Assembly (NCBI RefSeq): GCF_026210795.1
Contig: NC_089435.1
Coordinates: 3,658,001-3,722,000, forward strand
Direction: 5' to 3'
Source of the DNA: Rhizophagus irregularis
Lineage: Eukaryota > Glomeromycota > Glomeromycetes > Glomerales > Glomeraceae
DNA: 64,000 bases
Shown here: positions 59,245-64,000 of the stretch, in pieces
How the letters are laid out: each line of letters starts with the position of its first letter
Numbering within the stretch: position 1 is the first letter of the stretch
Notes under the pieces: generated by a model
Told to the model about the DNA's origin: nothing
Database searches by the model: none
The model's input: only the letters and a program-made list of their open reading frames with translations
Translations under genes and position numbers: made by a program

Positions 59245-59607
59245 GATCAAGTTTATGGCAGAATTATAGCATATAACTTTGTTAATAAAGTCTTTAATAA
59301 ATTTTTACAGAATTTTTTTGAATATTTTTATGAAATTCATATAATAATAAATACATTTAGCGAATTTTATATATTTATAATTCAATTATATATGGAACTA
59401 TTTATTCAATAATATACTTGTAAAATAAAAAAAGTAAATATAATTATTTGTACAGCTGGTCAATCTATATTATTTTTATATTATATATAAATTCTATAAT
59501 CTAGATAAAAATCTAATTTAATTAAAATATGCTAGTTTTAAGGTATAGAAGTTTTTGGAACTATTAAGATGCTTTATTTTAGAAAATTAAAAAAAAATTG
59601 TAGTATA

Positions 59608-59779
59608 CAGTCAACTCTTGTTATAACAAACCCTAAGTTCCAGACCTTAACTTTGCTATAGGGCTATAGTGAAGATTTTAAGAGATTTAATTGGTTAATT
59701 CGTTATAATAAGGAGAAATTTATTATAGTTGTCTAAAAAATTCACTATATCAAGGGTTCACTATATCAAGGTTTGACTG
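59608..59779. mobile_element. Mariner/pogo-type MITE, 172 bp
   Basis: TA duplications (59606-59607, 59780-59781) flank imperfect inverted ends CAGTCAACTCTTGTTATAAC and CAGTCAAACCTTGATATAGT (right end complemented), the form seen in pogo/Fot1-like elements. No coding capacity. Confidence 0.75.
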
Positions 59780-59781
59780 TA

Positions 59782-61622
59782 AGCATATCTGTCAATTTGT
59801 GGAATTAGCCAAAATTAAGATTTTTATAAAGATTTGCATATTTTAACAAGAATTATATTTCACAAGCTTAAATTATATGTGTTACATAATCAGATGATCT
59901 AAATCTATTAAAAAATAAAAAAAAAATTTTTAACGTTTATTTAAAAATAACAATGGCAACTACTTTCTTTTTCAATCACTTTTCAATCACTTTTCAATCA
60001 GATTTTTGTTAGATGACTTAGAAAAGTTTATAGACATATATAGCAGGTTTTTTTTAATCAGTAAATAAGAAAACAAATATTAATAATTTATATTAATAAG
60101 AAAAATCTTTTTTCATTTATTTTTAACCTTAGTTCCTTTTTTTTTTTTAGTAAAAATATATACAAAATAAAAATGTGAGTTATAATTTAAAGTTTTTGAA
60201 ATGTTTTTTTTATTTTTACTATACTGTTTTAATTCTACTTGTTAATAATTACTTTTTAAAATTGATTTTATTAATTTATTCAATTTAAAACAGAAATAGC
60301 AAATAAAACCTTATTAGGTAAAGTAAAAAGAGCTCAATAATACCTGTAAAGATTATCTTTTAGTAAGAATTATAATTTTAAAAATTTTTGTGTCAGAGTT
60401 TTATTCAATTAACAAAATCGTTAATATGTACATGTATGCTAAATACATATATTTATATTCATATGAAAGCCTAGAACCTACTCTACCTGAACAAAAAAAG
60501 ATCATTCAAATTGAATTACTAGATGTGAAGATATTAATGATCAAAGTCAAAAGTTAAAAATAAATATATTGAACGTAATTATTCAGCAACTTGTGATTCA
60601 ATTCGTGCGATATTTGGTTTATGGATAGCTCTTGATTACCTCTTTCTAATGAATATAAATTCATTTGTCTAGCACACATACACGTTAAGTTATTCAATAT
60701 TTTGTCATGATAATTATATTTAAATTTTTTAATTTTAATGATATTATTAAAAAAAATCAAAAAATAATATAATTAAATCAATTTATTTATGTCAGCTGGT
60801 GTGAATCTATCATTTTCATGTAACTTGTATTTGCATTTGCTTAATAAAGTTAGTTTTTTGAATATAAAAACTTAATTTTATAAATCAGCTCATATAGATA
60901 ACCATTTCATATAAATCCTACTTTTTGATCAAAAATTTTCATCCAATAGTACATATATAAAATATTTTTTAACATGATAAGTAATTTGATAATTAATAAT
61001 ATTAGAATTATATTAGAATTATATATAATATTATTTTTACTTTCTGTAATTAGATTAGCATCTATTTTTTTTTCCAATAAATAAATTATCAATATGCTAT
61101 GTACAATTAATAAAATAAATCATCTGTAAAAAATAAATAATATGAAACTAAAAAATGCAATTTATTTATTACTTTACATAAAAAAATAAATAATATGTAC
61201 TATTTATAATCAATCAGATTATATTTAATACATTATGTAAAATTTAATTATATTACTTCAGATAAAATATATATTTATTTTAAAATATATAAAATTTTAA
61301 ATATTTTAAATTTATTATAAATTTTATAATAAAATGCTATGTAGGAATTATAAAAATATGTTATAAAAATATAGATACTTATCAATTTCTAAATAATATA
61401 ACTGTGATTTAATTTTTTATTTAAAAAGAAAATAGATTAATAGTTTAATTATTTAAATTTTATATATAATAATTGATTTAAATTGGATATTTAGATTTTT
61501 ATTTAATTTTTAAAGTAAAATTATTTTTTATTTAATTTCAAAAATTATATATTGCTACCTATTTTTTTTATACATTTGATATTAAGGAATTTTTTTTTAA
61601 AAGAAAAATATAAAAAATTCAC
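59782..61622. other. AT-rich spacer, 1.8 kb
   Basis: Extremely AT-rich. A triplicated TTTTCAATCAC lies near 59970. Short minus-strand frames around 60554 and 60907 are not convincing. Nothing else was recognised. Confidence 0.5.
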
Positions 61623-61915
61623 ACTGGTCAAAAACCAATATATCGGGTAGCAGATATGTATCAGATATGTATCCGATATGTGTAGTATTAATGCAGAAAA
61701 TCGGGTACCCGATATGTGTAAGATATATGTAAATATATATATCATATACATATTGGGTACCGATATGTATATGATATGTAAATGATATGTAGATGATATA
61801 TATATTTACACATATCTTACACATATCGGGTACCCGATTTTCTGCATTAATACTACACATATCGGGGACATATCTGATACATATCTGCTACCCGATATAT
61901 TAGTTTTTGACTAGT
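61623..61915. repeat. Foldback element, about 119-bp arms
   Basis: Left arm 61623-61741 and right arm about 61797-61915 are near-perfect complements around a loop of about 55 bp. Shared strings include AATATATCGGGTAGCAGATA, TGTGTAGTATTAATGCAGAA and AATCGGGTACCCGATATGTG. The outer ends read ACTGGTCAAAAACC and, complemented, ACTAGTCAAAAACT. No clear target duplication was found, so the superfamily is unassigned. Confidence 0.85.
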
Positions 61916-62051
61916 AGTAGTAGTAACTCTCTCCTGAATTTTTCAAAAACGAAAATTTCCGACGAAAAATATTTTTTATTATTTTTAAAAATAATACAAG
62001 CTACTAATAAAATTTTATATTTTATATATTCCCAACTCAAAGCCCTCTACT

Positions 62052-64000
62052 ATGTCTGGTAACTATGCCAAGAGAGGCCGTGGAAGTCATAACCCTAACA
62101 GTAGGAAAGCTTCCCGTCAAGAACGAAAAAATAATAACAACTCCGATAATTCAAGCTCCGATGGTGAAAACACTATCCAGCAGAAACGTAATCGTACGAT
62201 TACCGAAAATTCTATGGAAGAAGACTACGTTGCCGATGACCAGACGGCTGACGTTGGATTAGATGGACCTTCCTCTTCTCCTCAACAAAATATCTCTGGC
62301 GAAAATACTTTGGCCTCCTCCCCGAAAAATCTGCTGCGCCAACTGCGCCCAGTCACGTCGCGTCTTCTGGAAATGTGGACGCGTCCATGCATGCACCTTC
62401 AAACAAAGACTTGCAACAACCCCCTAACGCGTCGCCCAATTTGGATACTAATGGTGCTCCTGATGGCGATCAAACCCCAGATCCAGTGGTGACCTTTGCC
62501 ATAACCAGAGATGATTTTCAGGCTGCGGCTGCGCCGAATGCTGCCCCTGAATCACTCAAGAAATTCCCTACCAATAAAGCCCTTATTGAGGCTGTGAATA
62601 ACCTTTTCTTAGAAACGTACGAGTCATTCACTGGAAAAGCTCGTATGACAGGTTCTGGTGAGGCTAAACGCCTCGTTATCCACTTCCATACCGCTGAAGC
62701 ACGCGATCTGTGCGTTAGTTCCTCTCATCCTGAGTTCCCTGACTTGATTTTTCATGCCCATGACCCTCGCCAACTCCGATCCAATGAAGATCTCCAGGCT
62801 ATCCAAGTTACCGATATCCCTTTCTTTATCAAAAAGGACAACCTCATGGCCTATTTCAAAAAATTTGGTAATATTACCTCTTGTCGCCTCTTCTCCAGGC
62901 CTAATGCTAAAGTCCAGCAAGCCCGTATTGTGTATGATCACGCCGATTCAATTGCTCGTTTTACCGACCAATGGGCTGTTTACTGTTTCTCCACCTGTCT
63001 CCGAATTACTCCATGTTTCTATACTGTGGATCAAAAGGCTGCGCGCCATCAATACGTTGCCACCCTCACTCAACTTCCTCCCAATGTTAAGGATATCAAC
63101 TTGGCTCCTCTTACACGCGATCTTGGTGCAAAAGCTGTCAATGTTCCTCTTTCTTTAAATTCCTACAAACCCAAAAGATGGGCCTATGTCACCTTCAACT
63201 CCCAAGAAACCATGGATGCCGCTATGGAACAGACTGTTAGCTTCCAAGGCAAAGTGCTTTTCTGGTCCTCCCCCGATAATACTAATAAACTTTGTCACAG
63301 ATGTGGCAAACTCGGTTGTGCTCCTAATTTTTGCCCACTCAAACAAACCAGAGGTAGAAGCCGCACTCGCGACCCTGTTGCAAAACTCAAAGAACGATTC
63401 AATGTTAATCAACCTCGCTCCAATTCTAATATTGCCAATGCACGTTCTCGCTCTCGATCTCGCTCCAAATCTAAAGATCGATCTGCTTCCAATTCTGGAC
63501 GAGCCAATAACGCTTCCCATGACCGCACTAATAATGATAATAGTAATCATAACAAACCCCCTCCCAATACTTCTCAACGTGCCCGCCATAATAGTAAAGA
63601 ACGATCTGTCTCCTTTTCTTCCTCCTCTCGTTTTACAGCACGTCCCTTACCCTGACAAACTCCTAACTCTGCATTATCTCCTGATGATGCTAACAACATT
63701 CTAAACCTTTTACGAGAATTACAATGTGAAGTTGCTAACTTTCACAAACGCATCTCCGCTCTTGAACTTGCTGACCAACGGATGACTCGTATTGAATCAC
63801 ACCTTGGCCTTGATCCACTCCCTATACCCAATGAACCTGAACCGGACCTCATGCAAGAAGATGCCCCTGTAACTCATGTTCCTTTTAATATTCTGTCTTC
63901 CGCTAAATCTTCGCTGCCTCCCAAAAGTATTTTAACGCGACCTTCGCCTACATTCACTATTGTTCCTGACACATCACCTCCTTCTTCTCACCTTTCTCCA
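62052..64000 (+). pseudogene. LINE (non-LTR retrotransposon) ORF1, lesioned, runs off the window
   Basis: From ATG 62052 the basic/Ser-rich start (MSGNYAKRGRGSHNPNSRKA) leads to a frame change near the C run at 62320-62323, where one C appears to be missing. The main frame then continues from about 62325 to 63655. It contains an RRM-like region (LQAIQVTDIPFFIKKDNLMA, YFKKFGNITSCRLFSR), a second RRM-like segment (RWAYVTFNSQETMDAAME), a zinc-knuckle-like CHRCGKLGCAPNFCP, and an Arg/Ser-rich tail. After the TGA at 63653 the same frame stays open to the window end (SPDDANNILNLLRELQCE, then a proline-rich stretch). ORF1 proteins bind the element RNA. Reverse transcriptase would lie beyond the window. 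The region is clearly richer in G and C than its surroundings. Confidence 0.65.

Noticed and set aside
62624-63704. Other frames on both strands over the LINE ORF1
   Set aside because: They are shadows permitted by its lower AT content; the RRM and zinc-knuckle signals are in one plus-strand frame.

Overview
The window is eukaryotic and very AT-rich. It has short GT-AG introns (about 50-105 bp), dense transposon debris and gene families typical of arbuscular mycorrhizal fungi: F-box/LRR proteins, tyrosine-kinase-like and Sel1 remnants, an AIG1-type GTPase, and Plavaka, hAT and LINE transposons. I infer a Rhizophagus-like Glomeromycotina chromosome from these families as I remember them; no search was run.

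Layout. 1-5.3 kb: intergenic DNA, then a minus-strand gene (2383-5211) built from six near-identical exons, each coding for the N-lobe of a kinase and nothing more. 6.7-8.3 and 17.7-19.3 kb: two paralogous F-box genes sharing a promoter box at about -80 and a poly-T tract. 14.6-15.9 kb: an intact four-exon AIG1-like GTPase beside a mariner-type MITE. 23.0-24.0 kb: a five-exon sugar O-acetyltransferase with a 24-nt microexon. 24.8-26.0 kb: a DUF3990-like gene whose C-terminus is supplied by a hAT MITE. 29.1-33.2 kb: a dead hAT transposon with perfect 8-bp target duplications, containing three further insertions that also have 8-bp duplications. 34.3-36.5 kb: a 51-bp minisatellite split by another MITE. 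36.7-43.4 kb: a decayed member of an uncharacterised coiled-coil gene family (called KWK here after a conserved motif), divergent from a decayed Plavaka-type transposase. 43.5-55.1 kb: four tandem 3-kb units, each holding one KWK gene behind an array of CACGTG-bearing subrepeats. 55.5-58.0 kb: two more tandem arrays. 58.7-61.9 kb: three terminal-inverted-repeat or foldback elements in AT-rich DNA. 62.05 kb to the end: the visibly GC-richer ORF1 of a LINE retrotransposon.

The likely functional genes are the kinase-like array, the two F-box genes, the GTPase, the acetyltransferase, KWK copies C and D, and possibly the DUF3990-like gene. The rest is mobile or repetitive. Transitions, many at CpG, account for many of the lesions, which points to cytosine methylation and deamination. 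The two candidates for an undescribed system are the exon-multiplied kinase N-lobe protein and the KWK family with its repeat-array promoters, which may be connected to Plavaka elements.
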